This document shows, piece by piece, positions 41,557 to 50,308 of a stretch of DNA of 64,000 nucleotides. The stretch is from the NCBI GenBank assembly GCA_900316745.1, contig ONEB01000002.1:218241-282240 (forward strand). Reading direction: 5' to 3'. Made by a program: the position numbers and the translations under genes. The DNA is from an uncultured Eubacteriales bacterium. GTDB lineage: Bacteria > Bacillota > Clostridia > Oscillospirales > Oscillospiraceae. The notes under the pieces are model-generated. The model saw only the letters and a program-made list of their open reading frames with translations, searched no databases and was not told the origin of the DNA. Numbering within the stretch: the stretch's first letter is position 1; each line of letters begins with the position of its first letter.

Positions 41557-42356
41557 AAGATCGAGTCATTTACGGCGCGCTGCTCATGGCAGGGATGCTG
41601 CTTTGTGTGCTCCTGTCTCCGGTCACGCGCGTGGTGTTTTTTGCCGCAGCAGGGATTCTCTGCATGTATGAATACTGCGCCCGTCTGCGGGAGAGCGGCA
41701 TTCACTGCGCCTTTTGGGCGCTTTCCCTGTTTCTGATTTCCGCAGCGGTACTGGCGCTGCTTGGCGCGGAGACAGAGCTGTGGTGCGCTGCATTCGCCAT
41801 CTTCGTGTTTCTCTCGATGAGCTCCGGCATTTTCGACGCAAAGATATCCGGCCGCGGAGCGGTTTACACGGCGGCGGGACTTGCATATCCCGGTGTATTC
41901 TTTGCCTGGATCATCAGCATTTCAGTCACGGAGCTGTGGCTGAAAGCGCTGACCTTGGCCTGCCTTTCCGTCTGGGTTTGCGACAGCGCCGCCATGTTTG
42001 GCGGGAAGCGCTTCGGAAAGCATAAGCTCGCGCCTGCAGTGTCACCCAACAAGACCGTGGAGGGCAGCATCTGCGGCGCGGTCAGCGCAGCCGCAGTTGG
42101 CGTGATCGTATGGGCTCTGGGGCAGTGGATTGGCGCGCTCAGCGGCATTTCATTGTGGCTGAGTATCTTGATCTGCGTGATTGCATCCACGGTTGGACAG
42201 GTCGGTGACCTTTCGGAATCTCTGATCAAGCGCATGATCGGGATCAAGGATTTTTCCGATCTGATTCCGGGCCACGGCGGTATGTTTGACCGGGCGGACA
42301 GCCTGCTGTTTGCCATACCGACGGCATATCTGATCCTGCGGCTCGCAGGAATGTAA
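41553..42356 (+). CDS. cdsA: Phosphatidate cytidylyltransferase
   Basis: A 267-residue polytopic enzyme that makes CDP-diacylglycerol from phosphatidate and CTP. The C-terminal signature runs from STVGQVGDLSESLIKR (about 211-226) through KDFSDLIPGHGGMFDRADS (about 231-249), with all the acidic metal ligands present. The start ATG 41553 overlaps the pgsA remnant stop. It supplies substrate to the CDP-alcohol transferase two genes downstream. Chromosomal core copies of cdsA usually lie near frr/dxr, so this island copy is probably an extra one. Confidence 0.93.
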   Translation: MKDRVIYGALLMAGMLLCVLLSPVTRVVFFAAAGILCMYEYCARLRESGIHCAFWALSLFLISAAVLALLGAETELWCAAFAIFVFLSMSSGIFDAKISGRGAVYTAAGLAYPGVFFAWIISISVTELWLKALTLACLSVWVCDSAAMFGGKRFGKHKLAPAVSPNKTVEGSICGAVSAAAVGVIVWALGQWIGALSGISLWLSILICVIASTVGQVGDLSESLIKRMIGIKDFSDLIPGHGGMFDRADSLLFAIPTAYLILRLAGM

Positions 42357-42368
42357 AGGAGCGGAAGC

Positions 42369-43247
42369 ATGGATCAAAAGGAATTGCTGCATTTTCCGAA
42401 ACGGGCGCTTTTTGTGGTGAATCCCGTTGCGGGGCGAAAAACAATACAGAAGCATCTGTCGGACTGTGTCCGCGCTTTGATGGATGCGGGGTATCTCGTC
42501 ACAACGATGGTCACCGCTGAGCGCGGCGAAGCGACGCAATACGCCAAGACATACGGGAAGTTCTATGATCTGGTGGTGTGCGCAGGGGGAGACGGCACCT
42601 TAAACGAGACTGTCACCGGACTTGCGGAAAGTCATGCCAACGTTCCAGTGGGATACATTCCCTGCGGCACGACCAATGACTTTTCAGCCTCACATGGCTT
42701 GCCGAAAGATATTCCGGGCGCAATGCAGGGTATCGTCAGCGAACAGCGCGCACGATATGATGTAGGCTGTTTCGCTGATCAGTACTTTGTCGGTGTCGCG
42801 TTGTTCGGTGCATTTTCCTGGATGGCATATACCACCGAACAAACGAAGAAAAATAAGCTCGGTTATCACGCATATGTGCTCGACATGCGTCTGGAGGCGG
42901 ATGGAACAACGCTGGAGGATGATTATCTTTTCGGCGCCGTGAGCAATGCGTACAATTTGGGCGGTTATCTGGATCTGTCTGCGACCGGCGTGGATCTTTC
43001 GGATGGAATTCTGGAGCTGGTGCTGGTAAAGGCACCGCGTTCTTTGCCGGAATTGGATCAGCTGCTGCGCGCAATCACAGCGGGAGATTTCACAGGTCAT
43101 TGGCTTACCCTGCGGCATGTGAAAAACATGAAAGTGCATAATCCACCGAAGCTGCAGTGGTCTTTGGATGGAGAGAAATCCGGCTGGTACGAGACAGTTG
43201 AGATTCGTGCACTGCCCGGCTTTTTGGAACTGCAGGGCGGAAAGTAA
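42369..43247 (+). CDS. Diacylglycerol/lipid kinase (DagK/YegS family)
   Basis: A 292-residue soluble lipid kinase. Visible: FVVNPVAGRK at about 15-24, the nucleotide motif GGDGTLNE (about 74-81), PCGTTNDFS (about 100-108), and the C-terminal lobe with the acidic LDGE-like motif (SLDGEKSG near 273). It phosphorylates diacylglycerol or a related lipid to phosphatidate, the substrate of the preceding cdsA product. It begins 12 nt after cdsA. Confidence 0.9.
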   Translation: MDQKELLHFPKRALFVVNPVAGRKTIQKHLSDCVRALMDAGYLVTTMVTAERGEATQYAKTYGKFYDLVVCAGGDGTLNETVTGLAESHANVPVGYIPCGTTNDFSASHGLPKDIPGAMQGIVSEQRARYDVGCFADQYFVGVALFGAFSWMAYTTEQTKKNKLGYHAYVLDMRLEADGTTLEDDYLFGAVSNAYNLGGYLDLSATGVDLSDGILELVLVKAPRSLPELDQLLRAITAGDFTGHWLTLRHVKNMKVHNPPKLQWSLDGEKSGWYETVEIRALPGFLELQGGK

Positions 43248-43263
43248 AAAAGAAGGTGTTGGA

Positions 43264-43839
43264 ATGAAAGCAATTTTTGAAGGAAAAATCCTGACAGTAC
43301 CGAACCTGCTGTCCGCCCTCCGGTTATGTATGGTGCCGCTGTTCCTGTGGATTTACCTGCGGCTGGATGAACCCCTGTGGGCTGGGGGACTGCTTGTACT
43401 CTCCGGAATTACGGATACGGTCGATGGATGGATTGCACGAAGTTTTCACCAGGTAAGTAATTTGGGCAAAGCACTGGATCCGTTTGCGGATAAGGTTACG
43501 CAGATTGCCGTGGCAACCAGCCTCTCCATTCGATTCCCACGACTGTGGATCGTGTCGGGAATTTTGCTTGCGAAGGAAAGCTTTGCGCTGATCACCAGCC
43601 TCATGGCAATCCACAGCACCGGCGTCGTCACGGGCGCCGACTGGCACGGCAAGGTCACGACTACGCTAATGTATATCACTATGATTGCTCATCTGGTTTT
43701 CCCGGAGATCCCGGACATCGTCTCCATCACGCTGACAATCCTGTGCACCGGCATGATCTTGCTCTCCGGCGTACTCTACGGTATTCGAAACATCCACAGC
43801 ATCTGTGCCGGAAAAGTGGAAGAGGTAACGGAATTATGA
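43264..43839 (+). CDS. CDP-alcohol phosphatidyltransferase (PgsA-like)
   Basis: A 191-residue membrane enzyme. The CDP-alcohol motif is complete: DTVDGWIARSFHQVSN (about 44-59) followed by GKALDPFADK, that is, D-x2-DG-x2-AR-x8-G-x3-D-x3-D. It transfers a phosphatidyl group from CDP-diacylglycerol to an alcohol, probably glycerol-3-phosphate. The start is ATG 43264 after AGAAGGTG. It may be the working replacement for the deleted pgsA at the head of the operon. Confidence 0.88.
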   Translation: MKAIFEGKILTVPNLLSALRLCMVPLFLWIYLRLDEPLWAGGLLVLSGITDTVDGWIARSFHQVSNLGKALDPFADKVTQIAVATSLSIRFPRLWIVSGILLAKESFALITSLMAIHSTGVVTGADWHGKVTTTLMYITMIAHLVFPEIPDIVSITLTILCTGMILLSGVLYGIRNIHSICAGKVEEVTEL

Positions 43840-44519
43840 AGCTCAAATTCCAACGAGTGATGCGCATTTTCACGATCGTGCTTCTGGTGGTGTGGGCGGT
43901 ACTAATCGCGTTGCTGTTTCGGAATGCGGGCAGCCTTTCCCTCAGCGATCTGCTGGCCTACCGACCGGAAAAACCAATACTTGCAGTGTTGGCACTGCTA
44001 CTGATGTTCGCACTAAAGAGCATGGACGCGGTGATCCACTGCGGCGTGCTGTTCGCAGCAGCCGGACTGATTCTGCCGCTTCCGGCAGCCTTCACGGTCA
44101 ATATTCTGGGAATCGTGCTCATGTCTGTCATTCCCTACGCCGTGGGACGGCAATTGGGTCTGGAAGCGGCTGATGCCCTGCGGCAGAAACACCCTCGCCT
44201 TAGGGAAGCAGAGTCCTTCCAATCCCGACACGCGGTTCTGGTTTCCGCGCTGCTGCGCACTATCGGATTGCCAACCAATGTGACGGGAATCTATTTGGGC
44301 GCCATGCAGTTTGAGTTCCTGCCCTATCTTGAGGGCTCTGTGCTGGGCATGCTTCCGCTCCTGATTTTCTTCACGCTGATCGGCACCAGCGCCGATGATG
44401 TGCACTCCCCGCTGTTCATCGCATCCGTTGCAGGTCAGATTGTGCTGACGATATTGTCCGCGCTGGTCTATGCCGCCCTGCGAAAGCGGGACAGGCAGAA
44501 TCATTCCAACGGAAGGTGA
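43836..44519 (+). CDS. VTT-domain (DedA/TVP38-like) membrane protein
   Basis: A 227-residue protein with five or six helices. The middle reads AAAGLILPLPAAFTVNILG and later YAVGRQLGLEAADALRQKH, then LLRTIGLPTNVTGIYLGAM, a pattern typical of the SNARE-associated/VTT family. Recent work on DedA and related proteins shows flipping of undecaprenyl phosphate or phosphatidylethanolamine, so lipid scrambling would suit this operon. The start ATG 43836 overlaps the previous stop. Confidence 0.75.
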   Translation: MKLKFQRVMRIFTIVLLVVWAVLIALLFRNAGSLSLSDLLAYRPEKPILAVLALLLMFALKSMDAVIHCGVLFAAAGLILPLPAAFTVNILGIVLMSVIPYAVGRQLGLEAADALRQKHPRLREAESFQSRHAVLVSALLRTIGLPTNVTGIYLGAMQFEFLPYLEGSVLGMLPLLIFFTLIGTSADDVHSPLFIASVAGQIVLTILSALVYAALRKRDRQNHSNGR

Positions 44520-44529
44520 GTTTCACGAT

Positions 44530-45351
44530 ATGAATACAATACAATATCAAACCGATTTGAAAAGCGGCGTGCATTCCCTGCAAGCGTGGACGCAGCAGGA
44601 GCTGACACAGCGCTATGGGCGAGGACGCAGAATGATCCATGGGATGAGTGTGGATTTCTCGCTCTTTCTGACCTACAGCTTTGCCGGATGGCTGTGGGAG
44701 AGCACTGTGTGCTCTCTGTACAATTACGGCAAGCTCATCAATCGCGGGTTTCTCAACGGCCCCTATTGTCCCATTTACGGCTGCGGCGGTCTGCTGGCAG
44801 TCCATTTGCTCAGTGAGCTGGAGCATCCCTCTGCCCGATTTCTGGCCAGCGGTACGCTTTGCTGTGCTCTGGAATACGCGACCAGCTGGGGTATGGAAAA
44901 GCTATTTCATGCCCGCTGGTGGGATTATTCCAATAAACCGTTCAATCTGAATGGACGCATTTATCTCAATGGATTCCTTGCCTTTGGCGCTGCAGCATCG
45001 CTTTTGGTTGACCGTCTGGATCCGAAGCTCCGAGAGAAGATCAATGCACTGCCTCCGGCTTTGGTAGACATGGCTGCCGCCGCGGCGTTGATTGGCTTTG
45101 GCACCGATTCTGCGATCACGATTCTGGGCGTCATGGGCTTCAGCCGCCAGTTGGAACAGCTTGCGGCAATACTCGAATCCGGGCTGGAGCAGCTGCCTGC
45201 GGCGGAACGGATTCGATCGGCCTACGATCGTATGAGCACCCAGCAGCGTCGAATTCTCTCTGCATTCCCGCGGCTGCGAGCGCCGGCAAACAACCACGCG
45301 CTATCCGCGATTCGACATCTGATTTCAGAAAGGAACGGCCAGTATGAATGA
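44530..45351 (+). CDS. CmpB-like putative transporter permease (PF06541 type)
   Basis: A 273-residue protein with about six helices. The diagnostic run is FAGWLWESTVCSLYN (about 52-66), GFLNGPYCPIYGCGG (about 75-89) and LFHARWWDYSNKPFNLNGRI (about 128-147), which belongs to the family labelled ABC-transporter type permease CmpB in clostridia; no ATPase is nearby. It ends the phospholipid operon. Function is not established; a membrane-lipid or envelope role is suggested by context only. Confidence 0.8.
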   Translation: MNTIQYQTDLKSGVHSLQAWTQQELTQRYGRGRRMIHGMSVDFSLFLTYSFAGWLWESTVCSLYNYGKLINRGFLNGPYCPIYGCGGLLAVHLLSELEHPSARFLASGTLCCALEYATSWGMEKLFHARWWDYSNKPFNLNGRIYLNGFLAFGAAASLLVDRLDPKLREKINALPPALVDMAAAAALIGFGTDSAITILGVMGFSRQLEQLAAILESGLEQLPAAERIRSAYDRMSTQQRRILSAFPRLRAPANNHALSAIRHLISERNGQYE

Positions 45352-45451
45352 GCATCGAAATCCTGCGCCGAATATTGAAGGCAGATTGCGCCGCGGGATC
45401 TTGCGTGTGCCGGAGGCAACGTATGACGCAAGGATCTCTTTCGAGAGATGA
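45344..45451 (+). CDS. Short ORF overlapping the CmpB stop, possibly truncated
   Basis: 35 codons from ATG 45344, with AAAGGA 9 nt upstream and an 8-nt overlap with the preceding gene, encoding a basic peptide (RLRRGILRVPEATYDARIS). A second frame downstream reads REMMAKYRDM and a stop, so this may be a longer protein broken by a frameshift. I recognise no family. Confidence 0.35.
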   Translation: MNEHRNPAPNIEGRLRRGILRVPEATYDARISFER

Positions 45452-45479
45452 TGGCGAAATACCGGGATATGTAAAGGAA

Positions 45480-45511
45480 GAACGGCAGAGCATATCTGTG
45501 CTCTGCCGTTC
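45480..45511. terminator. Hairpin between convergent transcription units
   Basis: A 13-bp perfect stem (45480-45492 with 45499-45511) and a 6-nt loop between the phospholipid operon and the convergent membrane-protein/two-component operon; T-tracts are weak on both sides. Confidence 0.65.
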
Positions 45512-45539
45512 ACACGCATTTGAACTGATTTTTCCCTGC

Positions 45540-46367
45540 TCAGACCTCAGAGGTTTGTCTCTCGGGATCTGCTATTATCTGCACAGGGCGAGGTACGAGC
45601 TCTTCAACGATCTGCTCTGCGCGCCGGCTGCGGGAGCGGAAATACCCGATCACGGAAAAGACGAACGCGCCGATCATGTTGACGAAGAGATCCTCCATCG
45701 TGTCATACAGGCCAATGTCCAGATAGCCGCCGAGCCCGAGAGAATTCCCGTTGACGGACACATCCGATATGTCCTTGAGCACGATCGGAGTGTTGCTGTT
45801 CGTCGGGTCCAGCATCACACTGGCGAATTGAGAGATCACGGTGTCCTTCTGCATATCCGCGAGAAAGATTCGATCGACGCCGTATTCAAAGAACTCCCAC
45901 AGGACGCCGATGGTCATGGAAAAGCAAAACGCGACCACTGCGAGAAAAGCCGGTGAGAGCTGGAAATGGGTTCGTTCATTACGGTTCAGAAGATCTACAA
46001 TGGCATAACCGATGGCGGCGCAGAGGAAGCCCCACACGGTATGTGTGATGGTATCCCAGTGGGGATAGCGCACATAGTAGCAACCCAGTTCGCCCAGAAT
46101 CTCACAGGCAAAAATATGGAGCAGAATTACGATTTGCAGCCCGGAAGGAAAAGCGATACCAAATCGCTTGGCCAGAATGGAAGGCAGCAGGAAGAGGAAC
46201 AGCACCAGCAGACAGATGAATACGTTTTCCCACAGGCCGTTCATGGCGGAGCGAATCAGAATCAGTACCACCAGCAGCCGCAGCACCACCCAGGTCACGA
46301 AAGCAGCCCGATTGTGTTTCCACTGTTGTGACAGGATGCTTCTCAGCCGTTGTCCACCCGCGGTCAT
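45540..46367 (-). CDS. Polytopic membrane protein, DUF2238-like
   Basis: A 275-residue protein with about six helices. The middle HWDTITHTVWGFLCAAIGYA (about 103-122) has paired His/Asp residues in a helix, recalling the YjdF/DUF2238 family; later IGVLWEFFEYGVDRI carries acidic residues in another helix. It is translationally coupled (4-nt overlap) to the histidine kinase gene upstream of it, so it may be a sensor accessory or effector of the two-component system. No enzymatic function is known to me. Confidence 0.6.
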   Translation of the reverse strand: MTAGGQRLRSILSQQWKHNRAAFVTWVVLRLLVVLILIRSAMNGLWENVFICLLVLFLFLLPSILAKRFGIAFPSGLQIVILLHIFACEILGELGCYYVRYPHWDTITHTVWGFLCAAIGYAIVDLLNRNERTHFQLSPAFLAVVAFCFSMTIGVLWEFFEYGVDRIFLADMQKDTVISQFASVMLDPTNSNTPIVLKDISDVSVNGNSLGLGGYLDIGLYDTMEDLFVNMIGAFVFSVIGYFRSRSRRAEQIVEELVPRPVQIIADPERQTSEV

Positions 46368-47440
46368 GGCAATTTCACCTCCTCGTGGGGCAGCGTCACC
46401 GTGAAAGTCGTTTTGCCTTCCGCGCTCTCCACCGACACATCTCCCCCGTGGAGTTCTATAATCTTCTGTACAACCGCCAGGCCGATGCCGTTACCCTCGC
46501 CGGAGTGGGATTCATCGGCCTGATAGAATTTCTGGAAGATCCGCCCCAGGCTCGCGTCCGGAATCTCGCTGCCGGAGTTGATGACCGAGACAGAGGTGTG
46601 CTCTGCATCGTCAGCCACAGTAATCTCAATCACGCCGTAATCCGGCGTAAACTTGACGGCATTATCCAGCAGGTTGACCCAAACCTGTTTCATAAGCTCC
46701 TCGTTTGCTGCGATCGTTTGCTCATGAAAATCCAGCAGCAGTTCCAGGTGCTTTGGACTCCACTTATTTTCCAAAAGCAGAACACAGTTTCGCAGCTGCT
46801 CAGAGAGATTATATTCGGTCACGTCGGTCAGAATTGTCTGAGTTTCCACGCGTGACAAGTTCAGCACATTCGTCGCCATCGCGCTCAAACGCAGCGCCTC
46901 AGCTTCGATGATACCCAGATACTCCTCCTGCTCCTGGGCGCTCAGATCCCCTTTTCGCAGAAGCTTGGCAAAGCCCGCGATGGAGACGATCGGCGTCTTG
47001 AACTCATGGGAGAAATTGTTGATAAAGTCAGACCGGAGCAACTCTGTGTTTTCCAGCTCAGCAGCCATTTTGTTGAAGCTGTCAGCGATCTCGCGGACGA
47101 CCGGAAGCCTCCCGAGTTTCCCCCCATACTCCAGACGTGCCTGATAATCTCCGTCAGCCAGTCGGTTCATGGCATTGATGATAGCATTGAGCGGGCGCAG
47201 CGGGTATCTTCCGACAGTAGCACTCAGCACGGTGCCGATCACAATGCTGGCCAAACCGATAATGAGAATAAACGTGCCGGTACGCAGCGCCCCATTCCCT
47301 GTACGAAGCAAATCCATGTGAACCAGCAGGACAATGATCAGGCCGACAAACACCATCGTAATCAGCAAAAACACAAAAACCAGCCCTGTGAACAGCAGTG
47401 TCAGAGACAGACGCTGCTTTTGCTCTTCCAATGACCTCAT
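46364..47440 (-). CDS. Sensor histidine kinase
   Basis: A 358-residue kinase: two N-terminal helices (about 13-41 and 52-75) with only a short external loop, a HAMP linker (about 76-130), a HisKA domain with the phospho-acceptor SHEFKTPI (His about 145) and a HATPase_c domain with NLLDNAVKFTP (N-box), then GNGIGLAVV (G-box). The tiny sensor loop suggests intramembrane sensing, typical of kinases responding to envelope stress. It overlaps the response-regulator gene by 4 nt. Confidence 0.92.
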   Translation of the reverse strand: MRSLEEQKQRLSLTLLFTGLVFVFLLITMVFVGLIIVLLVHMDLLRTGNGALRTGTFILIIGLASIVIGTVLSATVGRYPLRPLNAIINAMNRLADGDYQARLEYGGKLGRLPVVREIADSFNKMAAELENTELLRSDFINNFSHEFKTPIVSIAGFAKLLRKGDLSAQEQEEYLGIIEAEALRLSAMATNVLNLSRVETQTILTDVTEYNLSEQLRNCVLLLENKWSPKHLELLLDFHEQTIAANEELMKQVWVNLLDNAVKFTPDYGVIEITVADDAEHTSVSVINSGSEIPDASLGRIFQKFYQADESHSGEGNGIGLAVVQKIIELHGGDVSVESAEGKTTFTVTLPHEEVKLP

Positions 47441-48111
47441 GATTTTTTCACCGCCCTGTAGCCTAAGCCGCGTACCGACTGAAGCTCAAATTCTTTCCAT
47501 CCTTCAAACCGCTTCCGCAGTCTGCCGATGTGTACGGTGACGGTCTCCCAGCCGGTCTCGCTCTCATTGCCCCAGATCTCATCCATCAGCTGGATGCGGG
47601 TAAAGATCTTTCCGGGATAGCTGAGCAGCTTGAACAGGAGAAGAAACTCCTTCTGCGGCAGCACCTGAACCTCGTCTCCCCGCGTGACCGTCATGGTATC
47701 GTAATCCAACTCCACATCACCAATCACAATGCGGCGCTCGCTTGCGATTCGTGCGCGGCGCAGCAGCGCCTTGATGCGCAAGAGCAGCTCCTCCTCGTCA
47801 ATCGGCTTGGTCATGTAATCGTCTGTTCCGACGAGAAAACCATGCTTTCGATCCTCAGGAAGCTGCTTTGCAGTCACCATCAAAATCGGAAGCTCTAAAT
47901 TGCTGCTGCGCAGCAGCGATGTGAGCGCATAGCCGTCCATCTGCGGCATCATGATATCCACAATGACCAGATCGACATGCTCCCGATCCATGACCGCAAG
48001 CGCTTCCTCACCGCCGCTTGCCGTAAAGACGGTGTAGTGCTCTGATTCCAGAACCGCTCTCAGCAGACGCCGGGTGTTTTTGTCGTCGTCCACGACCAGA
48101 ATCTGAAACAT
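47437..48111 (-). CDS. OmpR/PhoB-family response regulator
   Basis: A 224-residue regulator: receiver domain with VVDDDKNT, the phospho-Asp in VIVDIMMPQ (about residue 51), Thr and Lys switch residues (MVTAKQ, MTKPID), then a winged-helix DNA-binding domain ending in VRGLGYRAVKK. The start is ATG 48111 (MFQILVVDDD), with AGGAGGGA 6-7 nt upstream; the longer frame from 48150 would place codons on top of the -10 region. OmpR-type regulators bind direct repeats; four matching boxes lie in this window, one of them at its own promoter. Confidence 0.92.
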   Translation of the reverse strand: MFQILVVDDDKNTRRLLRAVLESEHYTVFTASGGEEALAVMDREHVDLVIVDIMMPQMDGYALTSLLRSSNLELPILMVTAKQLPEDRKHGFLVGTDDYMTKPIDEEELLLRIKALLRRARIASERRIVIGDVELDYDTMTVTRGDEVQVLPQKEFLLLFKLLSYPGKIFTRIQLMDEIWGNESETGWETVTVHIGRLRKRFEGWKEFELQSVRGLGYRAVKKS

Positions 48112-48150
48112 CGAATCCCTCCTGTTCCCGCTGGGTTTCCGTTTCTTCAT

Positions 48151-48181
48151 ATTCTATCATAAAAAATAAACTGAAAATAAA
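48151..48181 (-). promoter_or_regulatory. Response-regulator box A and autoregulatory promoter
   Basis: On the minus strand TTTATTTTCAGTTTATTTT (from 48181) followed by TAGAAT (48156-48151), 14 nt after the second TTTAT begins. It precedes the response-regulator gene. Confidence 0.6.
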
Positions 48182-48233
48182 TTTCTCGGAGAGGCCGGTG
48201 CCAACCGATTCGCCACGCAGATCCATTCATTAG

Positions 48234-48265
48234 TTTATTTTCGGTTTATCTTGCTTATTTACTAT
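48234..48265 (+). promoter_or_regulatory. Response-regulator box B and promoter of ftsH
   Basis: TTTATTTTCGGTTTATCTT at 48234-48252 followed by TACTAT at 48260-48265, 15 nt after the second TTTAT begins. It differs from box A in only two positions across 19 nt, in the opposite orientation. An alternative unregulated promoter (TTGCTT-18-TATCAT, 48251-48280) overlaps it. Confidence 0.6.
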
Positions 48266-48357
48266 GTCAAATGATATCATGTATCGTAGTAAAAAAGAAG
48301 ACCCGACTTCAGAGAAGCACAGGTGTTCTGTGAATCAACAAAAAAGGGGAGACTATC

Positions 48358-50172
48358 TTGAACGAAGTCAAACGTCCGAAAAAACCGCTCATTGTCTTTT
48401 ACACAACCGTACTTGTACTGCTGCTGGCTTTTAACCTGTTTATTCTTCCTGCGCTTGTACAGGGCAGTGTAAAGGAAGTCGATTACGGCACATTTATGAC
48501 CGCAACGGAAAAGGGCCAGATCGACGAGGTGCAGATCGACAGCCATCAGATTCTCTATACGCTCAAGGGAGAGAAAACAGTCTACAAGACCGGTCTCATG
48601 AACGATCCGGGGCTGACTGAGCGCCTTTACAAGTCGGGTGCGACCTTCTCGCAGGAGATCGTGGAGGAGGCCTCGCCTCTGATGACGCTTGTGCTCAGCT
48701 GGCTGCTGCCGATGGGAATTTTCCTGCTGCTCGGGAACCTGATTTCCAAAAAACTCATGAACAAGGCCGGCGGCGGCCCGGGCTCGATGATGTTCAATCT
48801 CGGTAAGAGCAACGCCAAGGTCTACGTCAAGAGCTCTGACGGTATTCGCTTCAGCGATGTGGAGGGCGTGGACGAAGCCGAAGAGAATCTGCAGGAGATC
48901 GTGGATTACCTGCACGACCCAAAAAAATACAGTGAGATCGGCGCCTCCATGCCGAAGGGCATCCTGCTCGTCGGCCCTCCGGGAACCGGCAAGACGATGC
49001 TTGCCAAGGCTGTCGCCGGCGAGGCGAACGTGCCGTTTTTCTCCATGTCCGGCTCGGAATTCGTGGAGATGTTCGTCGGCATGGGCGCGAGCAAGGTGCG
49101 CGACCTGTTTTCGCAGGCAAAGGAAAAGGCCCCCTGCATCGTATTCATCGATGAGATCGACGCCATCGGCAAGAAGCGCGAGGGGCAGGTTGGCGGGAAC
49201 GACGAGCGCGAGCAGACGCTCAACCAGCTCCTGACCGAGATGGACGGCTTTGAGGGCAACAACGGCGTCATCATCCTCGCTGCGACGAACCGTCCGGAGA
49301 GTCTCGACCCCGCGCTCACGCGCCCCGGACGCTTTGACCGCCGCGTGCCGGTGGAGCTGCCGGATCTCAAGGGCCGCGAGGCGATTTTGAAGGTGCATTC
49401 CAAAAAGGTCCGGATGTCGGACGGTGTGGACTTTGAGAAGATCGCGCGCATGGCCTCCGGCGCATCGGGCGCGGAGCTCGCGAATATCATCAACGAGGCC
49501 GCGCTGCGCGCCGTGCGCGACGGGCGCGGCGCGGTGACGCAGTCAGATCTGGAGGAGAGCATCGAGGTCGTCATCGCGGGCTACCAGAAGAAAAACGCGA
49601 TCCTCTCCGAGCAGGAGAAGCGCGTTGTCGCCTATCACGAGATCGGCCATGCGCTCGTGGCGGCGCGGCAGACGCAGTCCGCTCCCGTGCAGAAGATCAC
49701 GATCGTGCCGCGCACCTCCGGCGCGCTGGGCTATACCATGCAGGTCGAGGAGGGCAACCACTACCTCGTCAGCCGGGAGGAGCTGGAGAATAAGATCGCC
49801 ACGCTCACCGGCGGCAGAGCGGCTGAGGAGATCGTCTTCGGCTCGATCACGACCGGCGCCTCCAACGATATCGAGCAGGCGACGAAGCTCGCCCGCGCCA
49901 TGATCACGCGCTACGGCATGAGCCCCGCGTTCGACATGGTCGCGCTCGAGACCGTCACGAACCAGTACCTTGGCGGAGATTCCTCGCTGGCATGCAGCCC
50001 GGAGACGCAGCGCGAGATCGACGAGAAGGTGGTCGCGCTCGTGAAAAAGCAGCACGAGAAAGCCGCGTCCATCCTCATGGCCGACCGCGAAAAGCTCGAT
50101 GAGCTCGCCCAGTATCTCTACAAGAAGGAGACCATTACCGGCGAGGAGTTCATGAAAATTTTGAATTCCTGA
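48358..50172 (+). CDS. ftsH: ATP-dependent zinc metalloprotease FtsH
   Basis: A 604-residue membrane protease. Two helices (about 10-31 and 103-122) flank a short external domain; the AAA module has Walker A GPPGTGKT (about 206-213), Walker [13 protein letters not shown] and the second-region FDRRVPV; the zinc site is HEIGH (about 428). FtsH degrades misfolded membrane proteins and controls lipid-synthesis enzymes in several bacteria. The start is TTG 48358 after AGGGGAGA. Its promoter carries a box matching that of the divergent two-component system, so this copy is probably induced under envelope stress rather than being the housekeeping ftsH. Confidence 0.93.
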   Translation: MNEVKRPKKPLIVFYTTVLVLLLAFNLFILPALVQGSVKEVDYGTFMTATEKGQIDEVQIDSHQILYTLKGEKTVYKTGLMNDPGLTERLYKSGATFSQEIVEEASPLMTLVLSWLLPMGIFLLLGNLISKKLMNKAGGGPGSMMFNLGKSNAKVYVKSSDGIRFSDVEGVDEAEENLQEIVDYLHDPKKYSEIGASMPKGILLVGPPGTGKTMLAKAVAGEANVPFFSMSGSEFVEMFVGMGASKVRDLFSQAKEKAPCIVFIDEIDAIGKKREGQVGGNDEREQTLNQLLTEMDGFEGNNGVIILAATNRPESLDPALTRPGRFDRRVPVELPDLKGREAILKVHSKKVRMSDGVDFEKIARMASGASGAELANIINEAALRAVRDGRGAVTQSDLEESIEVVIAGYQKKNAILSEQEKRVVAYHEIGHALVAARQTQSAPVQKITIVPRTSGALGYTMQVEEGNHYLVSREELENKIATLTGGRAAEEIVFGSITTGASNDIEQATKLARAMITRYGMSPAFDMVALETVTNQYLGGDSSLACSPETQREIDEKVVALVKKQHEKAASILMADREKLDELAQYLYKKETITGEEFMKILNS

Positions 50173-50271
50173 CGAATGGCTAAACGCTCGCTGCACAGCA
50201 TAGAGCAGGACTCGTGTTGGGATCTTTGCATCCGTCCTTCAATGTTCAGTGGGTGAAGTTGCAGTGTAGGA

Positions 50272-50308
50272 AGCGCCCTGTGTTGCGCAACACAGGGCGC
50301 TGTTTCTT
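50272..50308 (+). terminator. Terminator after ftsH
   Basis: A 13-bp stem (50272-50284 with 50289-50301), 4-nt loop, followed by GTTTCTTT. Confidence 0.75.

Noticed and set aside
45348..45956. + strand frame of about 200 codons after the CmpB-like gene
   Set aside because: No ribosome site, no recognisable domain, and it runs antisense into the DUF2238-like gene.
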